NCBI RefSeq assembly: GCF_004135345.1
Contig: NZ_CP035495.1
Span: 2,666,001-2,730,000, forward strand
Reading direction: 5' to 3'
DNA length: 64,000 bases
Source of the DNA: Xylanimonas allomyrinae
GTDB lineage: Bacteria; Actinomycetota; Actinomycetes; Actinomycetales; Cellulomonadaceae
The notes beneath the pieces are model-generated. The model saw only the letters and a list, made by a program, of their open reading frames with translations. It did no database searches and was not told the origin of the DNA. The stretch's first letter is position 1; each line of letters opens with the position of its first letter. Position numbers and translations under genes: made by a program. This document shows, one piece after another, positions 54,243 to 63,938 of this stretch.

Positions 54243-55286
54243 TCAGTACCTCACCCTCGGGTCGACGAGAGCCGCGATGACGTCGACCAGGAAGTTGGTG
54301 ACGGCCACGACGACGGCCATGAGCGCGACGATGCCCTGCACGGCGACGAAGTCCCGCGCCTTGAGGTACTCGGCGAGCTGGAAGCCCAGGCCGCGCCACT
54401 CGAACGTCGTCTCGGTGAGCACGGCCCCGACCAGCAGCATCGCGACCTGCAACCCCACCACGGTGATGACGGGTATGAGCGCCGGCCGCCACGCGTGCGC
54501 GGTGACGAGGCGTCGTTCGCGGACGCCGCGCGAGCGTGCCGCGTCGACGTACTCGCGCCCGAGGGTGCCGATCATGTTGGTGCGCACCAGGCGCAGGAAG
54601 ACGCCCGCCGTGAGCAGGCCCAGGGCCGTCGCCGGCAGCGCCGCGTGCAGCAGCACGTCGCCGACCACCTGGGGGTCGCCCGTACGCACCGCGTCGACCA
54701 GCATGAAGCCTGACGCCGCGTCGGCCTTGCGCATCGCGATCTCCCCGCTCGTCGACACGCGCCCCGAGACGGGGAACCAGCCGAGCCCGACGGCAAAGAC
54801 GAGCTTGAGCAGCAGCCCCGCGAAGAACACGGGTGTGGCGTACGCGAAGATCGCCAGCACGCGCAGCACGGCGTCGGGCCAGCGGTCACGGAAGTACGCC
54901 GAGACCATGCCGAGCGGGATGCCCAGCAGCAGCGCCACGAGGACCGCGTACACGGTCAGCTCGAGCGTCGCGGTGCCGTAGGTCGTCAGCACCTCGGTCA
55001 CGGGCCGGTGGTCCGAGAGCGTGGTGCCGAAGTCGCCTCGCACGATGCCCGCGAGGTACTCGCCGTACTGCACGAGGACGGGCCGGTCGTAGCCGGCCGT
55101 GTGGATCCGCTCGGCGAGCTGCGTGGGCGTGAGACGGCCGCCGAGAGCGGCCGTGATGGGGTCACCGGTGGCGCGCATGAGCACGAACACGGTGGTGACC
55201 AGGATGAACACTGTCGGGATGATCAGCAGGAAGCGCACCAGGACGTACCGTCCCAGTGCGCCTCCTGAGGTGGAGCGACGCGTCAC
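54243..55286 (-). CDS. Peptide ABC transporter permease, DppB type
   Basis: A 347-residue permease with six hydrophobic segments. The first is GRYVLVRFLLIIPTVFILVT, followed by a periplasmic loop with DPITAALGGRLTPTQLAERI, typical for DppB/OppB proteins, and an EAA loop DAARSRGVRERRLVTAHAWR. The ending DVIAALVDPRVRY is the usual C-terminus of these permeases. GTG at 55286 is ten bases after the binding-protein stop. The length is slightly above the family mean because of the loop near residue 190. Confidence 0.92.
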   Translation of the reverse strand: MTRRSTSGGALGRYVLVRFLLIIPTVFILVTTVFVLMRATGDPITAALGGRLTPTQLAERIHTAGYDRPVLVQYGEYLAGIVRGDFGTTLSDHRPVTEVLTTYGTATLELTVYAVLVALLLGIPLGMVSAYFRDRWPDAVLRVLAIFAYATPVFFAGLLLKLVFAVGLGWFPVSGRVSTSGEIAMRKADAASGFMLVDAVRTGDPQVVGDVLLHAALPATALGLLTAGVFLRLVRTNMIGTLGREYVDAARSRGVRERRLVTAHAWRPALIPVITVVGLQVAMLLVGAVLTETTFEWRGLGFQLAEYLKARDFVAVQGIVALMAVVVAVTNFLVDVIAALVDPRVRY

Positions 55287-55296
55287 GAGAGGTACG

Positions 55297-56937
55297 TCAG
55301 CCCTTCGCGAGTGCGCCGTAACGGAACTTGAAGGACGCGTCGAGCGTCTTGTCGGCGCCCGTGACCTCGGCCCGTACGACGGCGGTCTGCGCACCCTGCA
55401 GGTACGGCACCGTCGACAGGTCCTGCGCGACGGCGTCCTGGATCTGCCCGATGAGCTCGGCCCGCTTGGCCGGGTCCGTCTCCACGCCCTGGTCGTGGAT
55501 GAGACCGTCGACCGTCGGGTTGACGTAGTGGTTGCTCAGGAAGTTCTCCTCGAGGAAGAACGGCGTCAGGTAGTTGTCGGCGTCCGAGTAGTCCGGGAAC
55601 CAGCCGAGCTGGTAGGCCGGGTAGACGTCCGTGGTGCGGTCCTTCGAGTACTGCACCCATTCGGTGGTCTGCAGGTCGACCTGGAACAGGCCGTCCGCCT
55701 CGAGCTGGTCCTTGATCTGCGCGTACTCGTCACCCGACGACGGCCCGTAGTGGTCGTTCGAGTACTGCAGGCTGAGCGTGACCGGCGTGGTGACCCCGGC
55801 GGCGTCGAGGACGGCCTTGGCCTTCTCGGCGGACGGGCCGCCCTCGCCGTCGCCGTACAGGCCCTTGAGGGCCTCGTTCGCGCCGGTCAGGCCCTCGGGG
55901 ACGTACGAGTACAGCGGGGTGTAGGTGCCCTTGTACACCTGGTCGGAGATCGACTGGCGGTCGATGAGGTTCGCGACGGCCTGACGCACCGCGAGCGCCT
56001 TGGCGGGGTCGGCCTCGGCCGTCTTGGCGCCGAACGGCTGGGTGTCGAAGTTGAACGTGATGTAGCGGATCTCGCCGCCGGGCCCGTGCTCGACCTTGAC
56101 GGCCTTGTTGTTCTCGAGGCTCGCGACGTCGGTCGCGGACAGCGAGCGGTAGGCGACGTCGATGGCGCCCTGCTCGATCTCGAGCTTGAGGTTCGAGGAG
56201 TCGGCGTAGTACTTGACGTTGACCTCGGACGTCGCAGGCTTGCCGAGCAGGCCCTGGTATCCGTCGAAGGCCTCGTAGCTGATGAGCTCGTTGACCGCGT
56301 AGCTGGTGATCTTGTACGGGCCGGCGAACGCGTCGCCCTGGACGATCGTGTCGTCGGCCGTCACGGCGTCGGGCGAGAAGACCTCCTCGTCGACGATCGG
56401 GCCGACGGGCGACGACAGCACCTGCGGGAACGTCTGGTCGTTCTCGGACTTGAGGTGGAAGACCACCGTGGTGTCGTCGGGGGCCTCGGTCGAGTCGAGG
56501 TTCCACAGCAGCGAGGACGGGCCGTCGTCGGCCGCGATGGCGACCTGCCGGTCGAACGTGAACTTCACGTCCGACGACGTCAGGTCGTGGCCGTTGGCGA
56601 ATGTCAAGCCCGGCTTGAGCGTGACCGTGTACTCGGTGGGCGAGGTGAACTCGGCCGACGCGGCGATGTCGGGCTCGACGTCGGGGCTGCCATAGGGCGT
56701 GTTCAGCAGGAAGGGATACACCTGGTTCATGACGGCGAAAGAGCCGTTGTCGTAGGACCCGGCCGGGTCGAGCGACGTGATCTTGTCGGTCGTGCCGATG
56801 GTGAGCGAACCGCCGTCGGCCGCGCCTCCCGCTCCGTCGTCCTTCGCGCCCCCGCAGGCGGCGAGGATCAGCGCGGCTGCGGCGGCGCCCGCCCCGGCTG
56901 CCACCAGCCGTCGATGGGAGGCCTGGAATGAGGTCAT
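55297..56937 (-). CDS. Peptide-type ABC substrate-binding lipoprotein (family 5)
   Basis: A 546-residue extracellular lipoprotein. The signal peptide ends AAAALILAACGGAKDD with the lipobox Cys at residue 28. The mature protein follows the SBP_bac_5 pattern: LTIGTTDKITSLDPAGSYDN, LKPGLTFANGHDLTSSDVKF, RYITFNFDTQPFG and RQAVANLIDRQSI. Ligands may be peptides, nickel or opines. ATG at 56937 follows GAGGGGAACTCC. It heads the operon with the two permeases and the fused ATPase, 166 bp from the divergent flippase gene. Confidence 0.93.
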   Translation of the reverse strand: MTSFQASHRRLVAAGAGAAAAALILAACGGAKDDGAGGAADGGSLTIGTTDKITSLDPAGSYDNGSFAVMNQVYPFLLNTPYGSPDVEPDIAASAEFTSPTEYTVTLKPGLTFANGHDLTSSDVKFTFDRQVAIAADDGPSSLLWNLDSTEAPDDTTVVFHLKSENDQTFPQVLSSPVGPIVDEEVFSPDAVTADDTIVQGDAFAGPYKITSYAVNELISYEAFDGYQGLLGKPATSEVNVKYYADSSNLKLEIEQGAIDVAYRSLSATDVASLENNKAVKVEHGPGGEIRYITFNFDTQPFGAKTAEADPAKALAVRQAVANLIDRQSISDQVYKGTYTPLYSYVPEGLTGANEALKGLYGDGEGGPSAEKAKAVLDAAGVTTPVTLSLQYSNDHYGPSSGDEYAQIKDQLEADGLFQVDLQTTEWVQYSKDRTTDVYPAYQLGWFPDYSDADNYLTPFFLEENFLSNHYVNPTVDGLIHDQGVETDPAKRAELIGQIQDAVAQDLSTVPYLQGAQTAVVRAEVTGADKTLDASFKFRYGALAKG

Positions 56938-57103
56938 GGTGGAGTTCCCCTCTCGAATGCCACAAATGAGCGTGGTGCGGTGGTTCTAGCACATCCGTAA
57001 GGAAATGTGACCCCCCCGTGCACCATTTGTGATGTCACCGTGACTGTCGCTCCAGGACGCCAACCCGTCTCTGCCCGAGAGCCCCGGTCATAGACTGCAA
57101 CCC

Positions 57104-59680
57104 ATGCCCGAGACGGTTCCCCCGAGCGCGGACGCGAGCCCCTCGGGCCCGCAGACCGCCGCGTTGCGGGCGGTGCTGTTCGACGACGCGACGCCGCCGG
57201 ACGCCGACCTCGTCCGCGTCGTCGACACGCCAGAGCGTCGCGTGCGCCACCCGTCCGACGTCCTGGGCATGATCGCCTCGTCCCTCGGGATCGCCCTCGT
57301 GCTGGTCCTGTCGGTGGTCGCGCACGGCACCACGGAGGGCGTCACGCAGGACGTGCGCGGGTTCGCGACGCTCCTCGCCCGGATCCTCATCGTCCCGGTC
57401 AACGTGCTCGAAGGCCTCGTGACGATCATCCTGCCGGTCGCCGTGCTCGTCGAGCTCGGCGTGCGCCGGCTGGGGCGGCAGGTCCTGGAGTCGATCGCGG
57501 CGGCCGCGCTCGGCATGGTCCTGGGCGTGACCGCGCTGCTGCTCGTCCACCATCTCGGCACGCCCGAGTTCGTCCGCGGCCTGTCGGTGTACGACGGCAG
57601 GGCGTGGCACCTGACCATCCCCGCCTACGTGTCCGCCGTGGCGGCGCTGCTGACGGTCGCGGGCCCGCGCACCCGCCGTCGGACGGTGCGGTGGTCGTGG
57701 AACGCGCTGTACGTCGCGCTGCTGGTCGTGCTCATCACCTCGCAGGTGTCGCTGCCGGGCGTGCTCCTGTCGCTGCTGCTGGGGCGGCTCGCGGGCCAGG
57801 CCGTGCAGTACATGTCCGGCGTGCGCTCCGAACGCGCCTACGGCCAGTCGCTGGTCCTGGCGGTGCGCCGCGCCGGGTTCCGCCCGACGGCGCTGGTGCG
57901 GGTGCGCGACCTCGGCGCGGCGTCGGGCGTCGACGACCTCACGCGCCTGGACGACGCCGCCGCCGTCAGCCGCTCCTCCGACCCCGCGGCGCTCGCCCTG
58001 GCCCGCTCGGGCGACAACCGCGTCTACGCGATGCTGGGCGACGACGGCGCACGCTACGACGTCGTCGTGCTCGACGGCGACCGGCAGGTCGTCGGCATGC
58101 TGACCCGGATGTGGCGGGCGCTGCGCATGCGCGGGCTGGAAGGCCGCGCCGCGATCTCGCTCAAGGCGGTCGCCGAGCGCACCGCGCTGCTGTCGTACGC
58201 GGCGGCGGGCGCGGGCGTGCGCACATCGCGCCTGCTCGGCATCGGCATGGCCGACGACTCCGCCGCGCTGGTGCTGGAGCACGCGCGCGGCGCCGTCTCG
58301 CTGCGCGACCTGGACGACGACGAGCTCGAGGGCGAACGCGGCGACGCGGTGCTCGACGCCGCCTGGGACCAGCTCCAGCGCGCGCACGCGGCCGGCTTGA
58401 CCCACCACCAGCTCACGTCCGACGTGCTGCTCGTCCAGCGCGACGCCGACGGGTCGACGCACGTGTGGATCGCCGGCTGGGAGCAGGGCGAGATCGCGTC
58501 CACCACGCTCTCGCGCCGGCTCGACCTGACCCAGCTCCTCGCACTGCTCGCGCTGCGCGTGGGCCCGAGCCGCGCGGTCGCCTCGGCCGTGCGGGCGCTG
58601 CCCCCGACGGACATCAGCGCCATCGGGCCCCTGCTGCAGACGATCGCGCTGCCCACCGACACACGCCTCGCGGTGCGGCACGCCAAGGGGCTGATGGACG
58701 AGCTGCGCACCGCGCTCGTGGAGCGGCTGCCCGAGACCGACGTCCAGCCCACACGCCTTGCCCGGTTCGGCGCCCGCACCGTCATCACGCTCGCGCTGAC
58801 CATCGTGGCGGTCTCCGTCGTCGTCACGACGATCAACTTCCAGCAGATCCGTGACGCCGTCGTCGAGGCCAACCCCTGGTGGGTCGCGGCCTCGTTCACG
58901 TTCGCCGGCATCACATGGTTCGGCGCGGCCCTGACGCTCGTGGCGTTCACGCCCGGACGCATCCCCGTCATGCGCGCGACGCTCGCCCAGATGGCCGGCT
59001 CGTTCGTCGCGCTCGCCACGCCCGCGGGCATCGGGCCCGCCGCGCTCAACATGCGCTTCCTGTCGCGCCGTGGCGTGTCCACGCCCATGGCGGTGGCGAC
59101 GGTCGCGCTCATGCAGTTCTCGCAGATCGTCGTGACCGTGCTGCTGCTCGTCGTGCTCTCGCTCACGACAGGCTCGGGCGGCCTCGTCGACCTGCCGTCG
59201 ACGACGATCCTCATCGCCGTGGGGATCACGGCCACCGTCGTGGTGGCGCTCATGCTCGTGCCTGGCATCAGGCGGTGGGCGTGGGAGAAGTCGCGGCCCA
59301 CGCTCGAACAGCTCTGGCCGCGGCTGTCGCAGATGCTCGGCCAGCCCACCCGGCTCCTGCTCGGCCTGGGCGGCAACGTCATCATGACGATGGGGTACGT
59401 GCTCGCGTTCGACTTCGCGCTCGAGGCGTTCGGGCACTCGCTGCGCCTCGTCGACGTCGCCGTCATCTACCTCGTGGGCAACACGCTCGGGGCGCTCGTC
59501 CCCACGCCCGGCGGCGTCGGTGGCGTCGAGGGCGCGCTCATCGCGGGCCTGACCGCCGCGGGCGTCACGGGCGGGATCGCGTTCTCGGTGACGCTGCTGT
59601 TCCGCGTCGTGTCGTACTGGATCCGCGTGCCGATCGGCTGGGTCGCGATGCGCTACCTGGAGTCGAAGGACGAGCTGTAG
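57104..59680 (+). CDS. Large LPG-synthase-type (UPF0104) flippase protein with N-terminal kinase-like part
   Basis: An 858-residue membrane protein in three parts. Residues 50-220 hold six or so membrane segments. Residues about 240-520 are soluble and resemble a degraded protein kinase: LAVRRAGFRPTALVRV, LKAVAERTALLSYAAAGAGV, LVLEHARGAVSL and a loop AHAAGLTHHQLTSDVLLVQR in place of the HRD motif. Residues 560-858 are the lysyl_cyc flippase fold (PF03706) with ATPAGIGPAALNMRFLSRRG and PTPGGVGGVEGALIAGL. There is no LPG synthase catalytic domain. It may move lipids across the membrane. ATG at 57104. Confidence 0.85.
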   Translation: MPETVPPSADASPSGPQTAALRAVLFDDATPPDADLVRVVDTPERRVRHPSDVLGMIASSLGIALVLVLSVVAHGTTEGVTQDVRGFATLLARILIVPVNVLEGLVTIILPVAVLVELGVRRLGRQVLESIAAAALGMVLGVTALLLVHHLGTPEFVRGLSVYDGRAWHLTIPAYVSAVAALLTVAGPRTRRRTVRWSWNALYVALLVVLITSQVSLPGVLLSLLLGRLAGQAVQYMSGVRSERAYGQSLVLAVRRAGFRPTALVRVRDLGAASGVDDLTRLDDAAAVSRSSDPAALALARSGDNRVYAMLGDDGARYDVVVLDGDRQVVGMLTRMWRALRMRGLEGRAAISLKAVAERTALLSYAAAGAGVRTSRLLGIGMADDSAALVLEHARGAVSLRDLDDDELEGERGDAVLDAAWDQLQRAHAAGLTHHQLTSDVLLVQRDADGSTHVWIAGWEQGEIASTTLSRRLDLTQLLALLALRVGPSRAVASAVRALPPTDISAIGPLLQTIALPTDTRLAVRHAKGLMDELRTALVERLPETDVQPTRLARFGARTVITLALTIVAVSVVVTTINFQQIRDAVVEANPWWVAASFTFAGITWFGAALTLVAFTPGRIPVMRATLAQMAGSFVALATPAGIGPAALNMRFLSRRGVSTPMAVATVALMQFSQIVVTVLLLVVLSLTTGSGGLVDLPSTTILIAVGITATVVVALMLVPGIRRWAWEKSRPTLEQLWPRLSQMLGQPTRLLLGLGGNVIMTMGYVLAFDFALEAFGHSLRLVDVAVIYLVGNTLGALVPTPGGVGGVEGALIAGLTAAGVTGGIAFSVTLLFRVVSYWIRVPIGWVAMRYLESKDEL

Positions 59681-59720
59681 CGACGGCGTCGGCCGTCCGC
59701 GCCACGTCCCCCGGATGCGC

Positions 59721-59768
59721 GAAGACCTGCGGGGCGGGGAGGTTGCACCTCCCGCCCCGCAGGTCTTC
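59721..59768. terminator. Strong hairpin between convergent genes
   Basis: GAAGACCTGCGGGGCGGG pairs with CCCGCCCCGCAGGTCTTC, extended by AGGT/ACCT with one bulged base and a three-base loop. It lies between the flippase stop and the HU stop, so it likely works from both sides. Confidence 0.8.
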
Positions 59769-59842
59769 ACAGCTCGGACCGTCACGCCCGGCCGCGCCCC
59801 TCACGGGACGCACCGGCCGACGCGGCGCCACGAGCGGGTGGC

Positions 59843-60127
59843 TCACTCGCCGGCGACGGCCTTCTTGAGCACCGAGCCCGCCGAGACCTTCACGCCGAAC
59901 CCGGCGGGGATCTGGATCTCCTCGCCCGTGCGCGGGTTGCGGCCCGTGCGGGCGGCACGCTCGACGCGCTCGACCGCGAGGAGACCCGTGATCTTCACGG
60001 CCTCGCCCTTGCTGAGCGACTCGACCAGCACCTCCTGGAACGCGTTCAGGGCGTCCTCGGCCTGGGCCTTGGTGAGCTCAGACTTGGCAGCGATCGCCGA
60101 GACGAGCTCGGACTTGTTGAGCGACAT
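59843..60127 (-). CDS. hup: HU-family DNA-binding protein
   Basis: A 94-residue nucleoid protein, present as a dimer that bends DNA. It starts MSLNKSELVSAIAAKSELTK and has the beta-arm signature GLLAVERVERAARTGRNPRT followed by GEEIQIPAGFGVKVSAG. The C-terminus LKKAVAGE stops where bacterial HU stops, without the Lys/Ala-rich tail found in mycobacterial HupB. ATG at 60127 follows GAGGAAGGGAAC. An unusual palindrome lies about 100 bp upstream. Confidence 0.95.
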   Translation of the reverse strand: MSLNKSELVSAIAAKSELTKAQAEDALNAFQEVLVESLSKGEAVKITGLLAVERVERAARTGRNPRTGEEIQIPAGFGVKVSAGSVLKKAVAGE

Positions 60128-60227
60128 GCGGTTCCCTTCCTCAGTCCACGCCGTGCGGCGGTTGCCGGCAGGCGTAAGTCGTGGCCCCACGCGGCACACG
60201 GCCGGGAGGCTGTGAACACAGTAGGGA

Positions 60228-60261
60228 ACAACGGCGGAATTCCGCGAATTCTCGCCGTTGT
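60228..60261 (-). promoter_or_regulatory. Palindrome in the hup promoter region
   Basis: ACAACGGCGGAATTC and GAATTCTCGCCGTTGT pair over 15 bp with one bulged T and a CGC loop. On the hup strand it ends close to a possible -10 (TACTGT at about 60218-60223), so it overlaps the -35 area and could be an operator. Confidence 0.55.
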
Positions 60262-60938
60262 GTCTCGTTTTCGATGCCGCGTCCTGTCCAGGGCGGTGGC
60301 GCCGTACGTCACCCGCCGCGCCACGGACCCCCGCGTCGTCCCGGTACGCCCCGCGCGGGACGCCGCGTCGTGGCAGCCACGGCCTGGGCGCGGCCGCCGG
60401 CACGACGGCGGCGGCCGGCGTCGTCGGCGGCCGCCCCGCGTGCGGCGGCGCGCACGCTCCCGAGGACGGGCCGATCATCGCCGGTGCCGCGAAGACTGCC
60501 TCTCTGACCAGCGGGAACACGCGGCCAGGGCGCGACCCGCGGCGCGCGGCCCGAGCCCGGAAGCGTTCCTGGCCGCTCGCAGGCGTCGTCTGGGCGGGCC
60601 GCCACGGGCACCCGGAACGCCCTTCCGGCGGCGCGGCGACGCCTGGCTGCGCGACGGGCCGGACCGCCGACGAGCCACCGCCCCGACGTCCGCGCCGAGA
60701 GTGCAGCAGCGCTCCACGGAACCGCGGGGGCCGTCGAGACACCAGTTCCGCCTGCGGCTGAAATGCGTCCCCGACGTCGCACATCGCCGCGTGCACGGGC
60801 GACGGCGGGTGACGTACCGCCCGGGGCGGCGGGAAGGGACGGCGCGCCGGCGCCGCGGGGGCACCGGCGTACCACCGGTCCGCAGGGCGCCGCGCGGGTC
60901 GCTCCCGTGCCGGTGGCGTGGCACCGGCCGGACGCGCG
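60262..60938. other. Gene-free stretch between hup and the CopC-type gene
   Basis: About 680 bp of extreme GC content. All open frames on both strands are Arg/Pro/Ala-rich and lack ribosome binding sites and family motifs. I see no tRNA, clear repeat or gene remnant. Confidence 0.5.
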
Positions 60939-61622
60939 TCAGCGGGTGCGGCGCCGGCGTGCACCGACGACGGAGGCTGCGCCCGTGGCGACGACGGCCG
61001 CTCCGACGACACCCCACACCCAGGCGCGAGACCCGCCCGCGGAACCTGCGTCACCCGGGCCGGCCGCGGCGTCGGCGGGCTCGGTCTGCCCACCGGTCGG
61101 GCCGGTGGCCGACCCTGCGGAGGCGTCCGCGTCGGGGTCCGCGGTCGCGTCCGACGGCTGCTCGGTCGCGTCGGCGGCCGCGGGCGGGTCCGCGGCCGCC
61201 GGGCCCCCCTCGGACGCCCCGGACGTCGCGACGGTGAACGCGAACGTGCCCTCGATCGGGTGCCCGTCCGCCGAGACGACTCGCCAGGCCACGTGGTACG
61301 CACCGCCTGGGGCGTCCGGCGGCAGGGCCGACACGACGGTGGTGCCCTCGACCTGCGCGGGCTGCGCGGCGACGTCGGCGCCGCCCGCCGTCACCACGAC
61401 CTGCGCGCCCGTGCCCAGCACCTCGTCGTTGAAGGTCAACGTGATCGCCGCGGGCACGGCGTCGAGCGCGGCGCCGTCCGCGGGGTCGGACGACACCAGC
61501 CTGTCGTGCGCCCCCGCAGGGGCCGCGAACCCGATCACGGCCGCGACGGCCGCGATCACGGTCAGCGTCACGAGCGACAACGCGGCGGGCAGCGTACGAC
61601 GGCGGGGAGCAGCGACGACCAT
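60939..61622 (-). CDS. CopC-domain copper resistance protein, membrane-anchored
   Basis: A 227-residue exported protein. The signal peptide VTLTVIAAVAAVIGFAAPAG is cut before AHDRLVSSDPADGAALDAVP, putting the copper-binding His at the mature N-terminus. The CopC beta-barrel ends AYHVAWRVVSADGHPIEGTF, with the second conserved His. A Pro/Ala/Asp-rich linker and one C-terminal membrane helix (WVWGVVGAAVVATGAASVVG) with an Arg tail follow, the usual actinobacterial layout. ATG at 61622 follows GGTGGAGG. A CopD partner is not next to it. Confidence 0.9.
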   Translation of the reverse strand: MVVAAPRRRTLPAALSLVTLTVIAAVAAVIGFAAPAGAHDRLVSSDPADGAALDAVPAAITLTFNDEVLGTGAQVVVTAGGADVAAQPAQVEGTTVVSALPPDAPGGAYHVAWRVVSADGHPIEGTFAFTVATSGASEGGPAAADPPAAADATEQPSDATADPDADASAGSATGPTGGQTEPADAAAGPGDAGSAGGSRAWVWGVVGAAVVATGAASVVGARRRRTR

Positions 61623-61868
61623 GGCCTCCACCCTAGAGCCGCGCCGCCCACGCTCGAAAAGCTCGCCGGACGCCCCGCACGTCGGCCCGAGCGAAGGCGG
61701 CCCGAGCGCTGCCGCACCCACTCACTGTGCGCGCGCCCGAGGCCCGCCGACGGCCGGCCTGCCCGCCGCCCGCGATGCCGGCACGCCCGCCACGCGCTCC
61801 AGCCGTCCGGGCGCGCCGCGGAGCGCACCAGGACGGCAGCCCCCTGCGGCGTCCGGCAGACTCGGGGC

Positions 61869-63916
61869 ATGTCCAGCAGCGAGTTCTGGTCCGCCTACGC
61901 CCACGGGTTCGCACGCGTGGCAGCGGTGACCGTCCCCGTCCGCGTGGCCGACCCGGCCACCAACGCCGCCCACGTCGTCGAGCAGGCGCGCGCGTGCCAC
62001 GACGACGGCGTGGCCGTCGCCGTCTTCCCGGAGCTGTGCCTGTCGGGGTACGCGATCGACGACCTCCTCCTCCAGGACCCCCTCCTGGAGGCGGTGCAGG
62101 ACGCGCTGGCGACCGTCGTGGAGGCGTCCGCCGACCTGCTGCCGGTGCTGGTCGTGGGGGCGCCGCTCGAGGCGGGCGGGCGGGTGCTCAACTGCGCCGT
62201 CGTCGTCCACCGCGGGCGCGTGCTCGGCGTCGCGACCAAGTCGTACCTGCCCACCTACCGGGAGTTCTACGAGCGGCGCTGGTTCGCGCCCGGCGACGAC
62301 CGGCGCGGGCAGACGCTGCGACTGCTCGGCGAGGACGTGCCCCTCGGGCCGGACCTGATCTTCGCGGCGTCCGACGTCGCGGGGCTGAGGCTGCACGTCG
62401 AGGTGTGCGAGGACATGTGGGTGCCCGTGCCGCCGTCGGCGGAGGCGGCGCTCGCAGGCGCTACCGTGCTGGCGAACCTGTCGGCCTCGCCCATCACGGT
62501 GGCGCGCGCCGAGGACCGCCGGCTGCTGGTGCGCTCGGCCAGCGCGCGCTGCTCGGCCGCCTACGTGTACGCGGCGGCGTCGCAGGGCGAGTCCTCGACG
62601 GACCTGAGCTGGGACGGCCAGACGATGGTCTACGAGTGCGGCGACCTGCTGGGCGAGAGCGAACGGTTCCCCGACGGGCCGCGCCGCACCGTCGTCGACG
62701 TCGACCTGGACCGGCTGCGGCAGGAACGGCTGCGGCAGGGCACGTTCGACGACAACCGGCGCGCGCTCGCCGCGCGCACCGACGACTTCCGCACCGTCGA
62801 GTTCACGCTGCGCCCGCCGTCGGGCGACATCGGGCTGCGGCGCAAGGTCGACCGCTTCCCGTTCGTGCCCGACGACGCCGAGCGGCTCGCGCTCGACTGC
62901 TACGAGGCCTACAACATCCAGGTCACGGCGCTGGAGCAGCGGCTCACCTCGATCGGGACGCCCACCATCGTCATCGGCGTCTCGGGCGGGCTCGACTCGA
63001 CGCACGCGCTCATCGTCGCGGCCCGGGCGATGGACCGGCTGGGGCGGCCGCGGTCGGACATCCTCGCGTACACGTTGCCGGGCTTCGCGACCGGCACGGC
63101 CACCAAGGAGCGCGCGTGGCGGCTGGGCCGCTCGCTCGGGTGAGCTTCGAGGAGATCGACATCCGGCCTGCGGCCGAGCAGATGCTGCGCGACCTCGGCC
63201 ACCCCTACGGGCGCGGCGAAGCCGTGTACGACGTGACCTTCGAGAACGTACAAGCCGGCCTGCGCACCGACTACCTGTTCCGTCTGGCCAACCACAAGGG
63301 CGGCATCGTGCTGGGGACGGGCGACCTGTCGGAGCTCGCCCTCGGGTGGGCGACGTACGGCGTCGGCGACCAGATGTCGCACTACGTGGTCAACTCCGGG
63401 GTGCCCAAGACGCTCATCCAGCACCTCATCCGGTGGGTCATCGCGTCCGGGCAGTTCACGTCCGAGACGAACGACGTGCTCGCGGAGATCCTCGACCAGG
63501 AGATCTCCCCCGAGCTCGTGCCCGCCGGCGCCGACGGCGCGCTCCAGTCCACGCAGGCCAAGATCGGGCCCTACGAGCTCCAGGACTTCACGCTGTACTG
63601 GACGCTGCGCTACGGGCTGCGCCCCTCGAAGATCGCCTTCCTCCAGTGGCACGCGTGGCACCGCGCGACCGCCGGCGAGTGGCCCCCCGGGTTCCCTCAC
63701 GACGAGCGCTCGGAGTACGACCTGGCCACGATCCGCCGGTGGATGGACCTGTTCTTCCGCCGGTTCTTCGCCAACCAGTTCAAGCGGTCGGCTATCCCGA
63801 ACGGGCCGAAGGTCTCGGCCGGGGGCACGCTGTCGCCACGCGGCGACTGGCGGATGCCGAGCGACGCGACGGCGGCGGCCTGGCTCGCGGACCTGGCGAA
63901 GGTTCCGCAGGAGTGA
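61869..63916 (+). CDS. nadE: Glutamine-dependent NAD+ synthetase (one frameshift)
   Basis: NadE makes NAD+ from deamido-NAD+, ATP and ammonia drawn from glutamine. The N-terminal nitrilase-type glutaminase has [20 protein letters not shown] (Glu), [15 protein letters not shown] (Lys) and [12 protein letters not shown] (Cys). The synthetase half has the P-loop [20 protein letters not shown]. At 63138-63143 the frame runs into TGA after three G; one added G gives [18 protein letters not shown] and then [19 protein letters not shown] up to 63916. The restored length is about 682 residues, normal for this class. ATG at 61869. Confidence 0.92.
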
Positions 63917-63938
63917 TCGCGGACCCCCGTGGGGGAGG

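Noticed and set aside
57035-59785. A 916-codon antisense frame over the flippase gene
   Set aside because: Composition of a shadow frame (Arg, His, Gln, Asp) and no start context; the plus strand is clearly coding.
60262-60938. A missing gene (for example copD) between CopC and HU
   Set aside because: No frame on either strand shows membrane segments or CopD motifs, even when single frameshifts are allowed by eye.
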